Counted from the first letter of the stretch, positions 44,537 through 53,820 are shown. The stretch is DNA of 64,000 nucleotides from Paludibacteraceae bacterium (GCA_017547145.1 JAFYQJ010000002.1:30541-94540); one strand, 5' to 3'. Notes: generated by a model from the sequence alone, not told the origin. A program made the numbers and translations.

Positions 44537-45476
44537 TAAAGAACATTGGTGTGCTATATTGAATCCATGTGCAGGAGCAAAGCGTTTGATGAGGGATTTA
44601 AAGTGCATTGAAAATACTTTTTGTGAAATGAATGTATCTATCGAAAGATACATAACATCGTATAAAGGTCATGCTACTGATATTGCTCGAGATTTGGTAG
44701 AAAGAGGGGTAAAAAATATACTCGTTTTTGGTGGCGATGGTACATTAAATGAAGTAGTAAATGGAATTTTTTCTTCGAGTGAACCTGATAAATCATCAAT
44801 TAGTTTGGCACTTGTTCCGTATGGTACAGGTAATGATTGGGCACGTTTTTGGAATTTGAAAAAATCGAGAAAAAATATAAAATATTTACTTAAAGTATTA
44901 TTGTCAGGAGAAAAACACCTTGTAGATGTAGGATGTCTGAAAACAACGCACGAAACAGAGCAAACGCATTATTTCTTAAATGCTTTGGGTATAGGATTTG
45001 ATGCTCTTGTTTTAAAATATGCTAGTTGGATTAAAAATCATTTTTGTGGAGGTGCTTGGGTTTATTCTTTCGCTGTATTTTTGGCTGTTTTGAAGCATCG
45101 GTCATGTAAAATGGATATAGAATGTGATGGGAAGCAAGTTTTTGTTGATGAACCAATCTATACAATGAGTATAGGAAATGGTTGCTTTACAGGAGGTGGT
45201 TTAAAGCAAACACCTGATGCAATTCCTACTGATGGATTTTTTCATACAACAATAATAAAAAAGTTGTCATTTTTGCACATAATAAAAGCTGCAAAATATT
45301 TGTTTACAGGTAAATTATTGAAGCATCCGTGTGTGTATTCTACGAAGTTGCGAGAATTTAAGTGTGATTTGGAAGAAAATGTTGAGGTAGAAATAGATGG
45401 CATACTTATGCCTGCATGTAAAAAAATGCAGGTGAATGTTATTCCTGCAACTTTAAATTTTGTTACGCCAAAATGA
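44526..45476 (+). CDS. Diacylglycerol/lipid kinase family protein (YegS/BmrU type)
   Basis: A 316-aa lipid kinase of the DAGK catalytic family. The nucleotide motif [14 protein letters not shown] lies at about 74-88, with [13 protein letters not shown] after it. The C-terminal beta-sandwich domain contains [19 protein letters not shown] and [12 protein letters not shown]. It would phosphorylate diacylglycerol or a related lipid at the inner membrane. It overlaps aroC by 11 bases, and its stop overlaps the next start (ATGA). Confidence 0.88.
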   Translation: MIVDKEHWCAILNPCAGAKRLMRDLKCIENTFCEMNVSIERYITSYKGHATDIARDLVERGVKNILVFGGDGTLNEVVNGIFSSSEPDKSSISLALVPYGTGNDWARFWNLKKSRKNIKYLLKVLLSGEKHLVDVGCLKTTHETEQTHYFLNALGIGFDALVLKYASWIKNHFCGGAWVYSFAVFLAVLKHRSCKMDIECDGKQVFVDEPIYTMSIGNGCFTGGGLKQTPDAIPTDGFFHTTIIKKLSFLHIIKAAKYLFTGKLLKHPCVYSTKLREFKCDLEENVEVEIDGILMPACKKMQVNVIPATLNFVTPK

Positions 45477-46030
45477 ATCCAATAGAAATAATAGAAAAAT
45501 ATTATCAAAAAGATTCAGAATTGTACGAAACGCTGATGATTCATAGTCGTGCTGTACAAAAAAAGGCTTTGGAAATTGTACAACTAAATCCACATTTAGA
45601 AGTGGATAAGCAATTTATAGAAGAGGCAGCATTGTTGCATGACATTGGAGTTTTCATGACAGATGCTCCTCGTATTTTTTGTCGTGGTACGCATCCATAT
45701 ATTGCTCACGGATATTTGGGGGCAGATTTGTTGCGGCAAGAAGGGTATCCTAAGCATGCTTTGGTTTGCGAAAGGCACACTGGATGTGGTTTGTCTTTTT
45801 GGATGATAAAAAGTAGAAAATTACCAGTCCCTGCTCGTAAAATGATGCCTATTAGCCTTGAAGAACAAATAATTTGTTTTGCTGATAAATTTTACTCAAA
45901 AACTCATTTAAATGAAGAATTGCCATTGCAAAAAATCCGCAAAAAGATGCTTCGTTTTAGTAAGTCGTCTTTAAAACGATTTGATGATTGGTATTATATG
46001 TTTTATGGTGAAAAACTATCTCCTTTGTAA
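45473..46030 (+). CDS. HD-domain phosphohydrolase
   Basis: A 185-aa metal-dependent phosphohydrolase-like protein. The HD motif is AALLHDIGVFMTD (about 51-63), preceded by MIHSRAVQKKAL and followed by GTHPYIAHGYLGADLLRQ and CERHTGCGLSFWM, which supply further metal histidines. CFADKFYSKT completes the signature. It belongs to the group of small uncharacterised HDIG proteins. Substrate unknown. The start overlaps the lipid-kinase stop by ATGA; recR follows after 3 bases. Confidence 0.82.
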   Translation: MNPIEIIEKYYQKDSELYETLMIHSRAVQKKALEIVQLNPHLEVDKQFIEEAALLHDIGVFMTDAPRIFCRGTHPYIAHGYLGADLLRQEGYPKHALVCERHTGCGLSFWMIKSRKLPVPARKMMPISLEEQIICFADKFYSKTHLNEELPLQKIRKKMLRFSKSSLKRFDDWYYMFYGEKLSPL

Positions 46031-46033
46031 AAT

Positions 46034-46648
46034 ATGAATGAAATATCGTCAATACTTCTTGATAATGCAGTAAATGAGTTTGCAAAGTTGCCTGGAATAG
46101 GGCGAAAAACAGCTTTGCGTATGGTGTTGCATTTGTTGAGGCAATCGGAAAATGACGTAGAAGCATTTGGTAATGCAATGATTGATTTAAGACACGGAAT
46201 ACATTATTGTGATATTTGTCATAATATATCGGATACAGATGTTTGTTCTATTTGTACGGATGTTTCTCGTGATAGTAAAACAATATGTGTGGTTGAGAAT
46301 ATAAAAGACGTAATGTCGATAGAGAAAACTCAACAATATAAAGGTCTTTATCATGTTTTAGGAGGAGTTATTTCGCCTATGAATGGGATTGGACCTTCCG
46401 ATTTAGAAATAGCCTCGTTGGTAGAGCGAGTAAAAAATGGAGATGTAGAAGAGCTTATTTTTGCTCTAAGTCCGACAATGGAAGGTGATACAACGTGTTT
46501 TTATATATCGCGTCGTCTACAAAACGATTCGATAAAAATGACCGTTTTGGCAAGGGGAGTAGCTGTAGGCGACGAACTTGAGTATGCCGATGAGGTTACC
46601 TTGGGACGCTCTATTGTGAATAGAATGCCTTTTGATTACAATAAATAA
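46034..46648 (+). CDS. recR: Recombination protein RecR
   Basis: Recombinational repair protein of the RecFOR pathway, 204 aa. Helix-hairpin-helix [18 protein letters not shown] (about 16-33), the C4 zinc finger [18 protein letters not shown] (about 57-74), the TOPRIM domain beginning [28 protein letters not shown] and the Walker B-like end ([10 protein letters not shown]) are all present. Length and order are typical. Confidence 0.95.
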   Translation: MNEISSILLDNAVNEFAKLPGIGRKTALRMVLHLLRQSENDVEAFGNAMIDLRHGIHYCDICHNISDTDVCSICTDVSRDSKTICVVENIKDVMSIEKTQQYKGLYHVLGGVISPMNGIGPSDLEIASLVERVKNGDVEELIFALSPTMEGDTTCFYISRRLQNDSIKMTVLARGVAVGDELEYADEVTLGRSIVNRMPFDYNK

Positions 46649-46657
46649 ATTTAAAAT

Positions 46658-47107
46658 ATGGAAAACAAAGTGTATAAACAATTGTTAATGAGTTACTATG
46701 TTGCATTTGCAATGTTTTTTATAGTCTTTTTAGTTTGCTTTAAAGCAGTGGCATCTTGTTGTGTAGAAATATCGCAGGACTTGAAAATTTTCTTACAGTC
46801 GTTTGGGATAATGTATGTATTGCTATCAATTCCATTTGCGTTGTGGTATTTCCATAGAATAGTAGCTAAAACAAAAGACGATGTGTTAGATGTTAAAATA
46901 AAAAAGTATAGAAAAGTAGCGTTACTACGAATTTTTCTTATAGCTTTTGGAGTGATGTTGAATGTAGTATTTTTCTGTTTTTTGAAAGATATGTCGATGT
47001 TTTATTGTTCAGTAATAGCGGCTTTGGCTTTTATTTTTTGCAAGCCACAAAAAGAAAAAATAGAACAAGACTTATCTAATGACGAACCAAATAACGAGGA
47101 AGAATGA
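46658..47107 (+). CDS. Small multi-pass membrane protein
   Basis: A 149-aa protein with about four hydrophobic helices (about 9-32, 48-65, 86-106, 112-128) and a charged, acidic C-terminal tail (KPQKEKIEQDLSNDEPNNEEE). No family recognised. It lies 9 bases after recR and overlaps the next start by ATGA, so it belongs to the same operon. Confidence 0.65.
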   Translation: MENKVYKQLLMSYYVAFAMFFIVFLVCFKAVASCCVEISQDLKIFLQSFGIMYVLLSIPFALWYFHRIVAKTKDDVLDVKIKKYRKVALLRIFLIAFGVMLNVVFFCFLKDMSMFYCSVIAALAFIFCKPQKEKIEQDLSNDEPNNEEE

Positions 47108-47505
47108 AAATTGCAGTAGACTTTGATGGAACAATAGTAGAGCATGCCTATCCGTTGATTGGCAAAGAGATTCCTTTTGCAATAGAAACTCTAAAGCGTT
47201 TGCAAAAAGAGACACATTGTCAATTAATATTGTGGACAGTGCGTGAAGATTACTTGTTGGAGCAAGCTGTTGAGTATTGCCGTGAACGTGGATTAGAGTT
47301 TTATGCGGTTAATAAAAATAATCCTGAAGAGGTGTCGGGGTCTAGAAAAATTGTTGCCGATTATTACATCGACGATTGTAATTTAGGTGGATTACCAGAT
47401 TGGGGGATTATTTATAAAATGATTAAGGAAAAAATGACGTTTGCTGATTATTATTTGAATAATAAGGCGGAAAAGAAAAAAGGATTTTTAGGATTTTTTA
47501 AATAA
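47104..47505 (+). CDS. HAD-like hydrolase (BT0820-type)
   Basis: A 133-aa small HAD-superfamily protein. Motif I is at the N-terminus (MKIAVDFDGTIVE, nucleophile D6 and D8), motif II-like LILWTVRE (about 40-47) and motif IV near YYIDDCNLGG (about 92-101). It lacks a cap domain and is at the short end of the family, as in the Bacteroides BT0820 group. Phosphatase activity is possible but the substrate is unknown. Overlaps the preceding membrane protein by ATGA. Confidence 0.75.
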   Translation: MKIAVDFDGTIVEHAYPLIGKEIPFAIETLKRLQKETHCQLILWTVREDYLLEQAVEYCRERGLEFYAVNKNNPEEVSGSRKIVADYYIDDCNLGGLPDWGIIYKMIKEKMTFADYYLNNKAEKKKGFLGFFK

Positions 47506-47513
47506 ATAAAGTT

Positions 47514-47981
47514 ATGATACAGAGAATACAAACAGTTTATTGGTTACTTGTGGTTATTTTATCGAGTTTGACGGTGTTTATGACGAGTGTTACCTTTATG
47601 CCGAGCGATATAGATTTGCAAACATCGTACGAATTAAAACAAATGAATTTGGTAGGCGTAAATGATATTTATTCAGATATTACAACATGGGTGTCGTTTC
47701 TTCTTTCGGCAATGATACCAGTTATTGCTTTGATTACTATTTTTTTGTATAAAAAACGTATGATGCAAATAAGTTTTACAGTGGCCAATATTATTTTAAT
47801 GGTTGGCTATTATGTGTTGTTAGCTATAACAGTTTGGAGCATTTCGGATGCATTAAATGCCGATTGGCATCTTCATTTTCCTGTGATATTTCCACTTATA
47901 AGTATCGTTTTGTCTTACCTTGCTTTGCGTGGTGTAATGAAAGACGAAGCATTAGTACGCTCTTTAGACCGCTTGAGGTAA
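47514..47981 (+). CDS. DUF4293-type membrane protein
   Basis: A 155-aa protein with four predicted helices: IQTVYWLLVVILSSLTVFM (about 4-22), VSFLLSAMIPVIALITIFLY (about 61-80), ISFTVANIILMVGYYVLLAIT and FPVIFPLISIVLSYLALRGV. A conserved C-terminal basic end (MKDEALVRSLDRLR) follows. The N-terminal IQRIQTVYWLL and C-terminal DEALVRSLDRLR match the DUF4293 family of Bacteroidetes. Role unknown. Followed by a strong bidirectional terminator. Confidence 0.75.
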   Translation: MIQRIQTVYWLLVVILSSLTVFMTSVTFMPSDIDLQTSYELKQMNLVGVNDIYSDITTWVSFLLSAMIPVIALITIFLYKKRMMQISFTVANIILMVGYYVLLAITVWSISDALNADWHLHFPVIFPLISIVLSYLALRGVMKDEALVRSLDRLR

Positions 47982-47996
47982 TTATAATTTATAGAC

Positions 47997-48034
47997 ACAA
48001 AAAATCCTACTCTATTGAGTAGGATTTTTTGTGT
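47997..48034. terminator. Bidirectional terminator between DUF4293 and trpS
   Basis: ATCCTACTC (48005-48013) pairs with GAGTAGGAT (48018-48026) around TATT, extended by ACAAAAA/TTTTTGT on both sides; it serves both convergent genes. Confidence 0.88.
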
Positions 48035-49017
48035 TATCTAAAACCTATAATTTTTCGAACTTCTTTTATTGTTGCTTGAGCACTTTCTCTTGCTTTTTCA
48101 GCACCTTCTTTAGCTATTTTGTTTAGGTAATCGGTATCGGAAGAGTATTCTAGAATTCGTTCACGAATAGGCTGATTGAAAATGGCAATGTCGTTAGCTA
48201 ATTGCTTTTTTAAATCGCCATAACGAATTGAACAATCGTTCCATTTTTCGTCGAAATAGTCGTATGTATCTTTCGAAGAAACAATGTTTAATAAAGAGAA
48301 AAGATTTTGTATAACTTCAGGCTTTTCGCTATTTGGCTCTGTTGGACCACTATCGGTAACAGCTTTCATTACCTTTTTACGAATAGTTTCTGCATCGTCC
48401 ATTAGATATAGACAGTTTCCTTCAGATTTTCCCATTTTCCCTGAGCCATCAAGTCCAGGAATTTTTACTGGTTTTTCGCTCGATGAAAATGATTGTGGAA
48501 TGGGGAAGAAATCAACTCCGTAGATGGTATTAAATCTATTTGCAAACTTACGAGCCATTTCCATATTTTGCTCTTGGTCTTTACCTACAGGCACTTTTAT
48601 TGCTTTATGGATAAGAATGTCGGCAGCCATAAGTGTAGGGTAGGTAAGCAATCCTGCGTTTACATTGTCGGGCTGTTTGCGAGCTTTTTCTTTGAATGTA
48701 GTACAGCGTTCCATTTCTCCTAAATATGCATTCATATTTAAGAAAAGATACAACTCAAGTACTTCTTTTACATCGCTTTGTATGTATATTGTTGCTTTTT
48801 CAGGATCAATGCCACAAGCAAGATATTCAGCTAAAATAGTATGTGCACTATTAATGATATTTTCTGGTTTTGGGCGAGTAGTAAGCGAATGCCAGTCGGC
48901 AATAAAAAAGTAACAATTATATTCGTTTTGCATTTGCAAAAAACTTTTTACCGCACCAAAATAATTTCCCAAATGTAGATTCCCTGTTGGACGAATTCCG
49001 CTAACGATTGTTTCCAT
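48034..49017 (-). CDS. trpS: Tryptophanyl-tRNA synthetase
   Basis: Class I aminoacyl-tRNA synthetase charging tRNA-Trp, 327 aa. HIGH-equivalent GNLHLGNYFGAV (about 12-23), substrate-site FIADWHSLTT, ADILIHKAIKVPVGKDQEQNMEMAR and the KMSKS-equivalent KMGKSEGN (about 193-200) are present. The KMGKS variant is known from this phylum. Transcribed alone from its own promoter. Confidence 0.96.
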   Translation of the reverse strand: METIVSGIRPTGNLHLGNYFGAVKSFLQMQNEYNCYFFIADWHSLTTRPKPENIINSAHTILAEYLACGIDPEKATIYIQSDVKEVLELYLFLNMNAYLGEMERCTTFKEKARKQPDNVNAGLLTYPTLMAADILIHKAIKVPVGKDQEQNMEMARKFANRFNTIYGVDFFPIPQSFSSSEKPVKIPGLDGSGKMGKSEGNCLYLMDDAETIRKKVMKAVTDSGPTEPNSEKPEVIQNLFSLLNIVSSKDTYDYFDEKWNDCSIRYGDLKKQLANDIAIFNQPIRERILEYSSDTDYLNKIAKEGAEKARESAQATIKEVRKIIGFR

Positions 49018-49040
49018 TAATTTTATCGATTTTATTTTTG

Positions 49041-49048
49041 CAAAGTTA
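49041..49048 (-). promoter_or_regulatory. Promoter of trpS (-7 TAACTTTG, -33 TTG)
   Basis: On the minus strand TAACTTTG (plus-strand CAAAGTTA) with TTG 20 bases upstream (plus-strand CAA at 49069-49071), 23 bases before the trpS ATG. Confidence 0.7.
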
Positions 49049-49077
49049 GTTTTTTAAGGTGAAATAATCAAAAAGGA

Positions 49078-49899
49078 TTATTTAATATTCTCTTGGTATT
49101 GGTTGAGTAGTTTTTGAGTCATTCCAGTTGAGGAGTATCCTCCGTCGTGAAAAAGGTTTTGCATAGTAACTTTTCGTGTGTAGTCTGAAAACATCATTAT
49201 GCAATAGTCGGCACACTCTTCGGCAGAGGCGTTCCCCAAGGGAGACATTTTTTCTGCAAAGTCGTAAAAAAGATCGAATCCATCAATACCTTTTCCTGCT
49301 GTTGTTTTTGTTGGCGATTGAGAAATAGTATTGATACGAACGCCATTTTTTTCACCATAAATCATACCGAAACTCCTACATATAGACTCTAAAAGTGCTT
49401 TTGCGTTTGCCATATCGCTGTAGCTGTCGTAGGTGCGTTGTGCTGCAATATATGTTAATGCTAAAATAGATCCATTTGGAGCAATCGCATCTTGTTGGTA
49501 AGCTACTTGGAGCATTTTATGAAACGATAATGCCGATATATCGATGGTTTTATTCATAAAGTTGTAGTCAAGGTCATAATAGGCTCGTTTTTTTCTAACG
49601 TTTGGTGACATTCCAATCGAGTGCAACACAAAATCTATTTTGCCCTTTAAATGTTTTTGGGCTTCTTCGAAAAGTCGCTCTAAATCTTCTACTGACGTAG
49701 CATCAGCAGGGATGATTTTTGCGTTTGTTTTTTCACTTAATTTGTTTATTTCTCCTGCTCGTAATGCGATAGGAGTATTTGTAAGTATAATAGAAGCACC
49801 TTCTTCAACGGCTTTTTCGGCAACTTTCCAAGCAATGGAATCTTCGTTTAACGCACCAAAAATTATTCCTCGTTTGTTTTTTAGTATTTGATTACTCAT
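49078..49899 (-). CDS. fabI: Enoyl-[acyl-carrier-protein] reductase (NADH), FabI
   Basis: Last step of each fatty-acid elongation cycle. The 273-aa SDR-type protein has GIIFGALNEDSIAWKVAE near the N-terminus, LHSIGMSP (about 92-99) and the FabI active site with Tyr, Met and Lys in SYSDMANAKALLE (Y-x6-K spacing). GVRINTISQSPTKTTAGKGIDGF and FHDGGYSSTGM follow. It is the last gene of the manC-x-mutL-GNAT-fabI operon; its start overlaps the GNAT stop (ATGA on the minus strand). Confidence 0.94.
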   Translation of the reverse strand: MSNQILKNKRGIIFGALNEDSIAWKVAEKAVEEGASIILTNTPIALRAGEINKLSEKTNAKIIPADATSVEDLERLFEEAQKHLKGKIDFVLHSIGMSPNVRKKRAYYDLDYNFMNKTIDISALSFHKMLQVAYQQDAIAPNGSILALTYIAAQRTYDSYSDMANAKALLESICRSFGMIYGEKNGVRINTISQSPTKTTAGKGIDGFDLFYDFAEKMSPLGNASAEECADYCIMMFSDYTRKVTMQNLFHDGGYSSTGMTQKLLNQYQENIK

Positions 49900-50381
49900 A
49901 GTTCTTTCTGATAAAAAAGTAAAGTAAGTTTTTGATTAAATTTTTCAGCAATATTATTAAGTTTTCCCACACATTTGTAGTAGTTGCGTTCAAACAAATT
50001 TTTACTTTCTGTATTTGTAGAATTTACGGTAGCAATGATGTTTTTAAAGTTATTTTTTGAAATAATATGTTCAAGTAATGATAGTGTTTTTTGTCCATAG
50101 CCTTTCCCTGTATGTTTATTTGATAGGTAGATGGCAATCTCTACCGAAATGTCGAACGCTTGCCGATGCTGAAAACGTTTAAAGTAGCAAAAACCAATAT
50201 TTTGATTTGCATTTTTCACGATGTAGGTCTTGTAAATAGGGTCGGCAAAAGGAATTATTCCTTTTATATCGCTTGTAGATATGAGGTTAGTAAAATAGAT
50301 ACAAGTACTATTTTTTATATAATAATTGTAGGTTTCAACGATGAAATCGAAATCTTTTTCTGTTACTTCCTCAAATATCAT
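49896..50381 (-). CDS. GNAT family N-acetyltransferase
   Basis: A 161-aa acetyltransferase of the phosphinothricin-acetyltransferase-like group: N-terminal TEKDFDFIVETYNYYI, then SVEIAIYLSNKHTGKGYGQKTLSLLEHI with the acetyl-CoA loop (HTGKGYGQ, Q/R-x-x-G-x-G/A), and NSTNTESKNLFERNYYKCVGKL. Acetyl acceptor unknown. It overlaps fabI by ATGA and follows mutL by 4 bases, so it is in that operon. Confidence 0.82.
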   Translation of the reverse strand: MIFEEVTEKDFDFIVETYNYYIKNSTCIYFTNLISTSDIKGIIPFADPIYKTYIVKNANQNIGFCYFKRFQHRQAFDISVEIAIYLSNKHTGKGYGQKTLSLLEHIISKNNFKNIIATVNSTNTESKNLFERNYYKCVGKLNNIAEKFNQKLTLLFYQKEL

Positions 50382-50385
50382 TTTG

Positions 50386-52182
50386 TTAGGAGATAAATTT
50401 TTTATCTAATTCAAAATCATCTAAAATTGTAATAATAGGTTTTCCGTCATACGTAAATTGATGATTTTTACATTGGAAGAGTTTGTCGATTAAGTCGGTA
50501 ATTTCTTCTTGGTTTAGCGATTTCGTATTTGGTATAGCAGCTGATTTAGCAAGACTAAAGGCTAATTCGTTATTCAAATGTGAAAGCACTTTGGTGTCAT
50601 GCTCTTTTGCACATGCTATAAGTTCTTTTATTGTTTGTTGAACGTTGTTCCCATTAGTTATTGAGGCAGGAATACCACAAATTGAGTATGTGCATTGTCC
50701 TAAATCAGAAATGTCAAAACCTAGTTGTTTAAGTTGAGGTTCTATCTCGTTTAAAATGGTACTTTCGCTAGCATCTAGTTCTATTTTTTCGGGGAAAAGC
50801 AGTTGTTGTGAAAGATTTTCTTGTTGGTTATTCAAAAATTTTTCAAACAATATCTGTGTGTGTGCACGTTGTTGATTTATAATCATCATGCCTGACTTAA
50901 CCGCAGTAAAAATGTATTTGTCTTTATACTGAAAATACTGATTGGTTAGAGTGTCTTTTGTCTCAAAGAGTTCTTTATTCTCTTGATTTATATCGGGTTC
51001 GCTAATTTTTATATCGTTTTGCTTTTTATAAAAAGCATCCCAATTTGAGATACTTGTGGTTGTTTTTTTTGTTGAATTTGTATTGAATGGATTGTATTCT
51101 CTATCGTACGTTGGAGAAATACTATTGGGTATATTTATCGGTTTTTCGATAGGGAAGTCAATCATTCCTTCAGTATCAAAATCAATAGATGGAACAATGT
51201 TGAATTTGCCAAGAGATTCTTTGATACAAACTGTTAGAATTTGCCAAATTTCTCGTTCATCTTGAAATTTTATTTCTGTTTTTGTAGGATGTACGTTTAT
51301 ATCAATTGTAGCAGGATCTACGTCAAAATAGATAAAATAGCTTGGAGTTTGCTCTGGTTTTAAAATGCGTGTATAAGCCTCCATTACAGCCTTATGAAAA
51401 TAGGGATGTCGCATATATCGACCATTGACGAAGAAAAATTGTGGGGCAGCCTTACTTGCCGAATCAATGTTTCCTACAAATCCGGAAATATTAACAATAC
51501 TAGTTTTCGCTTCGATGGACAATAGCTGATGGTAAGTTTTTTTGCCAAAAATTTGAGTTATTCTTTGTCGTTTGTTGGTAGGTGGTAGTTGATAAATATC
51601 GTTATTGTTGTGTGTTAACGAAAAATGAATATCGGGGTATGTTAGTACTATTCTTTGAAATGTTTCTATGATATGACGTAGTTCTGTAGTGTTTGATTTT
51701 AAAAATTTACGTCGGGCAGGTATATTGAAAAATAGGTTGTTTACAGTGAATGACGTTCCTATAGGACAAGAAATTGTTTCTTGGTTTGTTAGCAACCCAT
51801 CAATTGCTATAAAAGTACCGATTTCATCGTCTTTTTGTCGTGTTTTTAGTTCTACTTGTGCAACAGAAGCAATAGAGGCAAGTGCTTCTCCTCTAAATCC
51901 CATTGTTTGTAGGCTAAATAAATCTTTTGCATTAGTTATTTTAGAAGTTGCGTGTCGCTCAAAAGACAAACGAGCATCTGTTGGCGACATTCCTTTTCCG
52001 TTGTCAACTACTTGGATAGATGTTCTGCCTGCATCTTTTACGAAAACCTGTATTTTGGTAGCCCCTGCATCAATAGAATTTTCCATTAATTCTTTTACTA
52101 CTGATGCTGGGCGTTGAATTACTTCTCCTGCAGCTATTTGGTTGGCAATAGAATCGGGGAGAAGATGTATAATGTCACTCAT
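50386..52182 (-). CDS. mutL: DNA mismatch repair protein MutL
   Basis: ATP-dependent mismatch-repair mediator, 598 aa. The GHKL ATPase domain shows ELMENSIDAGATKIQV (about 32-47), VDNGKGM, TMGFRGEALASIASV and PARRKFLKS. The C-terminal dimerisation domain (about 410-598) has INQQRAHTQILFEKFL where endonuclease-type MutL proteins have DQHA(x)2E(x)4E, and TYDGKPIITIL instead of CPHGRP. The metal site is therefore missing and no nicking activity is expected. It precedes a GNAT gene by 4 bases. Confidence 0.94.
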   Translation of the reverse strand: MSDIIHLLPDSIANQIAAGEVIQRPASVVKELMENSIDAGATKIQVFVKDAGRTSIQVVDNGKGMSPTDARLSFERHATSKITNAKDLFSLQTMGFRGEALASIASVAQVELKTRQKDDEIGTFIAIDGLLTNQETISCPIGTSFTVNNLFFNIPARRKFLKSNTTELRHIIETFQRIVLTYPDIHFSLTHNNNDIYQLPPTNKRQRITQIFGKKTYHQLLSIEAKTSIVNISGFVGNIDSASKAAPQFFFVNGRYMRHPYFHKAVMEAYTRILKPEQTPSYFIYFDVDPATIDINVHPTKTEIKFQDEREIWQILTVCIKESLGKFNIVPSIDFDTEGMIDFPIEKPINIPNSISPTYDREYNPFNTNSTKKTTTSISNWDAFYKKQNDIKISEPDINQENKELFETKDTLTNQYFQYKDKYIFTAVKSGMMIINQQRAHTQILFEKFLNNQQENLSQQLLFPEKIELDASESTILNEIEPQLKQLGFDISDLGQCTYSICGIPASITNGNNVQQTIKELIACAKEHDTKVLSHLNNELAFSLAKSAAIPNTKSLNQEEITDLIDKLFQCKNHQFTYDGKPIITILDDFELDKKFIS

Positions 52183-52183
52183 T

Positions 52184-52501
52184 TTATAAATTTAAATAGT
52201 CGCTACTAGAATAGTAAAGAAAAAAGGCAAGGATGAAAAGAGCTATTACGATAATTACAAAACGTAAGTTTGCAGCTCTGCGTTCTTTTTGAACATGTTC
52301 AGAGCGGTCAACTTCTTGATTGTCAAATCTTGCTCGTTTAAAGCTGCCTCGTTTTAACGAAGGTTGGTAGTTGCCTTCGTTTTCGTTTTTCTTTTTTGCC
52401 TCGGCAATAGCATCATTTATTTTGTCTTTCTCTGGATCCCAATAGATTGGACGATGATAATATCTGCGAGGTTTTGGGTTATTGAAAAAAGGAAATTTCA
52501 T
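52184..52501 (-). CDS. Small protein with one C-terminal membrane helix
   Basis: A 105-aa protein: a basic, Arg/Tyr/Lys-rich soluble part (NPKPRRYYHRPIYWDPEKDK, AEAKKKNENEGNYQP) followed by one hydrophobic helix (FVIIVIALFILAFFLYYSS, about 80-98). The RYYHRPIYWDPEKDKI segment is conserved in Bacteroidales homologues between manC and mutL as I remember them; no function is known. Gap to mutL is 1 base, to manC 9 bases. Confidence 0.65.
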   Translation of the reverse strand: MKFPFFNNPKPRRYYHRPIYWDPEKDKINDAIAEAKKKNENEGNYQPSLKRGSFKRARFDNQEVDRSEHVQKERRAANLRFVIIVIALFILAFFLYYSSSDYLNL

Positions 52502-52510
52502 TGTTTCTTA

Positions 52511-53584
52511 CTAGTTAAATTCACCATTAAAACGAACATCTATATCATTGACGTATTGCCTAATTTTTTGTTCGTTGTCTTTTTTGCATATCATTAAAAC
52601 ACCATTCGATTCAGCAATAATATAATTCTCGAGCCCTTGTACAACTGCAAGTTTACCATTGTTGAGGGCTACAATGTTGTTTTTGCTATCGTAAAATTGA
52701 GAATTGCAATCCAGAGCTGCATTTCCGTTTTCGTCTTTTGGAGAAAAATCGTAAAGAGATTCCCATGTCCCACAATCGGACCATCCAAAATCGGCAATCA
52801 TTACATATACGTTTTGTGCTTTTTCCATAATTCCATAATCGATGGAAATGTTTGGCAACGTAGGGTAGATGTCGTTAATAAAATTTTGTTCTTCTGGTGT
52901 TCCTAAAATGTTTTCTTGTCCGTTGAATTTTACGGCAATTTCAGGAAGATAGTTTTCTATACTTTCTATGATTGTTTTTGAGTTAAATAAAAACATGCCT
53001 GAATTCCAATAAAATTCTCCACTATCCACAAAAAGTTTTGCCATTTCGTAGTTTGGCTTTTCTGTAAACGTTTTTACTTTGGTTGGATTTGTGTTTGAGT
53101 CATTTACCTGAATGTATCCATACCCTGTTTCAGGGCGTGTTGGGGTTATACCGAGTGTGAGTATACAATTGTTTTTGGAAATAAAGTCAAACCCTTCTTT
53201 AATTGTTTGTATGTAGATATCGCTTTGCAATATTAAATGGTCAGATGGAACTACTAAAATATTTGCTTCAGAGCAAATTGACTTAATCTTATATGTAGCG
53301 TAAGCAATGCAAGGAGCTGTATTGCGTCTCATTGGTTCTAATAAGATTTGCTCCTCTTGGATATCTGGAATTTGTTCCATTATCAATTGCTTATAGTTTT
53401 TGTTTGTTACAATAAATATATTTTCGTTAGGGATAACGTTTTTAAAACGATCAAATGTCATTTGAATCATTGAACGTTTGTCGCCAAAGAAATCAAGAAA
53501 TTGTTTTGGATAATCTTTTCTGCTAAATGGCCAAAATCGGCTACCAATGCCACCTGCCATAATAATGCAATAGTTATTTCTCAT
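52511..53584 (-). CDS. manC: Mannose-1-phosphate guanylyltransferase
   Basis: Makes GDP-mannose from mannose-1-phosphate and GTP, for capsule, LPS or glycoprotein fucose/mannose. ATG 53584 was chosen because it puts MRNNYCIIMAGGIGSRFWPFSR at the N-terminus; a longer frame from 53698 runs through the promoter. The 357-aa protein has the nucleotide-binding IMAGGIGSRFWPFSR and KQFLDFFG, VVPSDHLI and the FTEKPNYEMAK signature. The C-terminal mannose-6-phosphate isomerase domain found in some ManC enzymes is absent. Confidence 0.93.
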   Translation of the reverse strand: MRNNYCIIMAGGIGSRFWPFSRKDYPKQFLDFFGDKRSMIQMTFDRFKNVIPNENIFIVTNKNYKQLIMEQIPDIQEEQILLEPMRRNTAPCIAYATYKIKSICSEANILVVPSDHLILQSDIYIQTIKEGFDFISKNNCILTLGITPTRPETGYGYIQVNDSNTNPTKVKTFTEKPNYEMAKLFVDSGEFYWNSGMFLFNSKTIIESIENYLPEIAVKFNGQENILGTPEEQNFINDIYPTLPNISIDYGIMEKAQNVYVMIADFGWSDCGTWESLYDFSPKDENGNAALDCNSQFYDSKNNIVALNNGKLAVVQGLENYIIAESNGVLMICKKDNEQKIRQYVNDIDVRFNGEFN

Positions 53585-53612
53585 ATAAAAATCGTATTGT
53601 TTTTTGTAAATG

Positions 53613-53620
53613 CAAAAATA
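53613..53620 (-). promoter_or_regulatory. Promoter of the manC operon (-7 TATTTTTG, -33 TTG)
   Basis: Minus-strand TATTTTTG with TTG 19 bases upstream (plus-strand CAA 53640-53642), 28 bases before the manC ATG. Confidence 0.65.
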
Positions 53621-53701
53621 CTTTTTTTGTGGGAATGGGCAAATTTGATGAGTATTTTTCAAAAAAAACAAAAAAAAGTTGTGTAGAATGAAAAACAACT
53701 G

Positions 53702-53709
53702 TATCTTTG
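53702..53709 (+). promoter_or_regulatory. Promoter of tRNA-Leu (-7 TATCTTTG, -33 TTG)
   Basis: TATCTTTG 19 bases before the tRNA, with TTG at 53679-53681, exactly 20 bases upstream. Confidence 0.75.
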
Positions 53710-53728
53710 CATCGCATTTGAGAAAAAT

Positions 53729-53812
53729 GCCCAGATGGCGGAATCGGTAGACGCGCTGGTCTCAAACACCAGTGGATTCACTTCCATCCCGGTTCGACCC
53801 CGGGTCTGGGTA
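53729..53812 (+). tRNA. tRNA-Leu (anticodon CAA)
   Basis: Class II tRNA of 84 nt. Acceptor GCCCAGA (53729-53735) pairs with TCTGGGT (53805-53811); the first pair is G-U. The anticodon loop CTCAAAC is closed by CTGGT/ACCAG and carries CAA, reading UUG. The T arm is CCCGG-TTCGACC-CCGGG. CCA is not encoded; discriminator A. Confidence 0.93.
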
Positions 53813-53820
53813 CAGAATCG

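Noticed and set aside
49033..49040. TATTTTTG on the + strand as a promoter
   Set aside because: No + strand gene follows; the real promoter here is the minus-strand box of trpS at 49041-49048.
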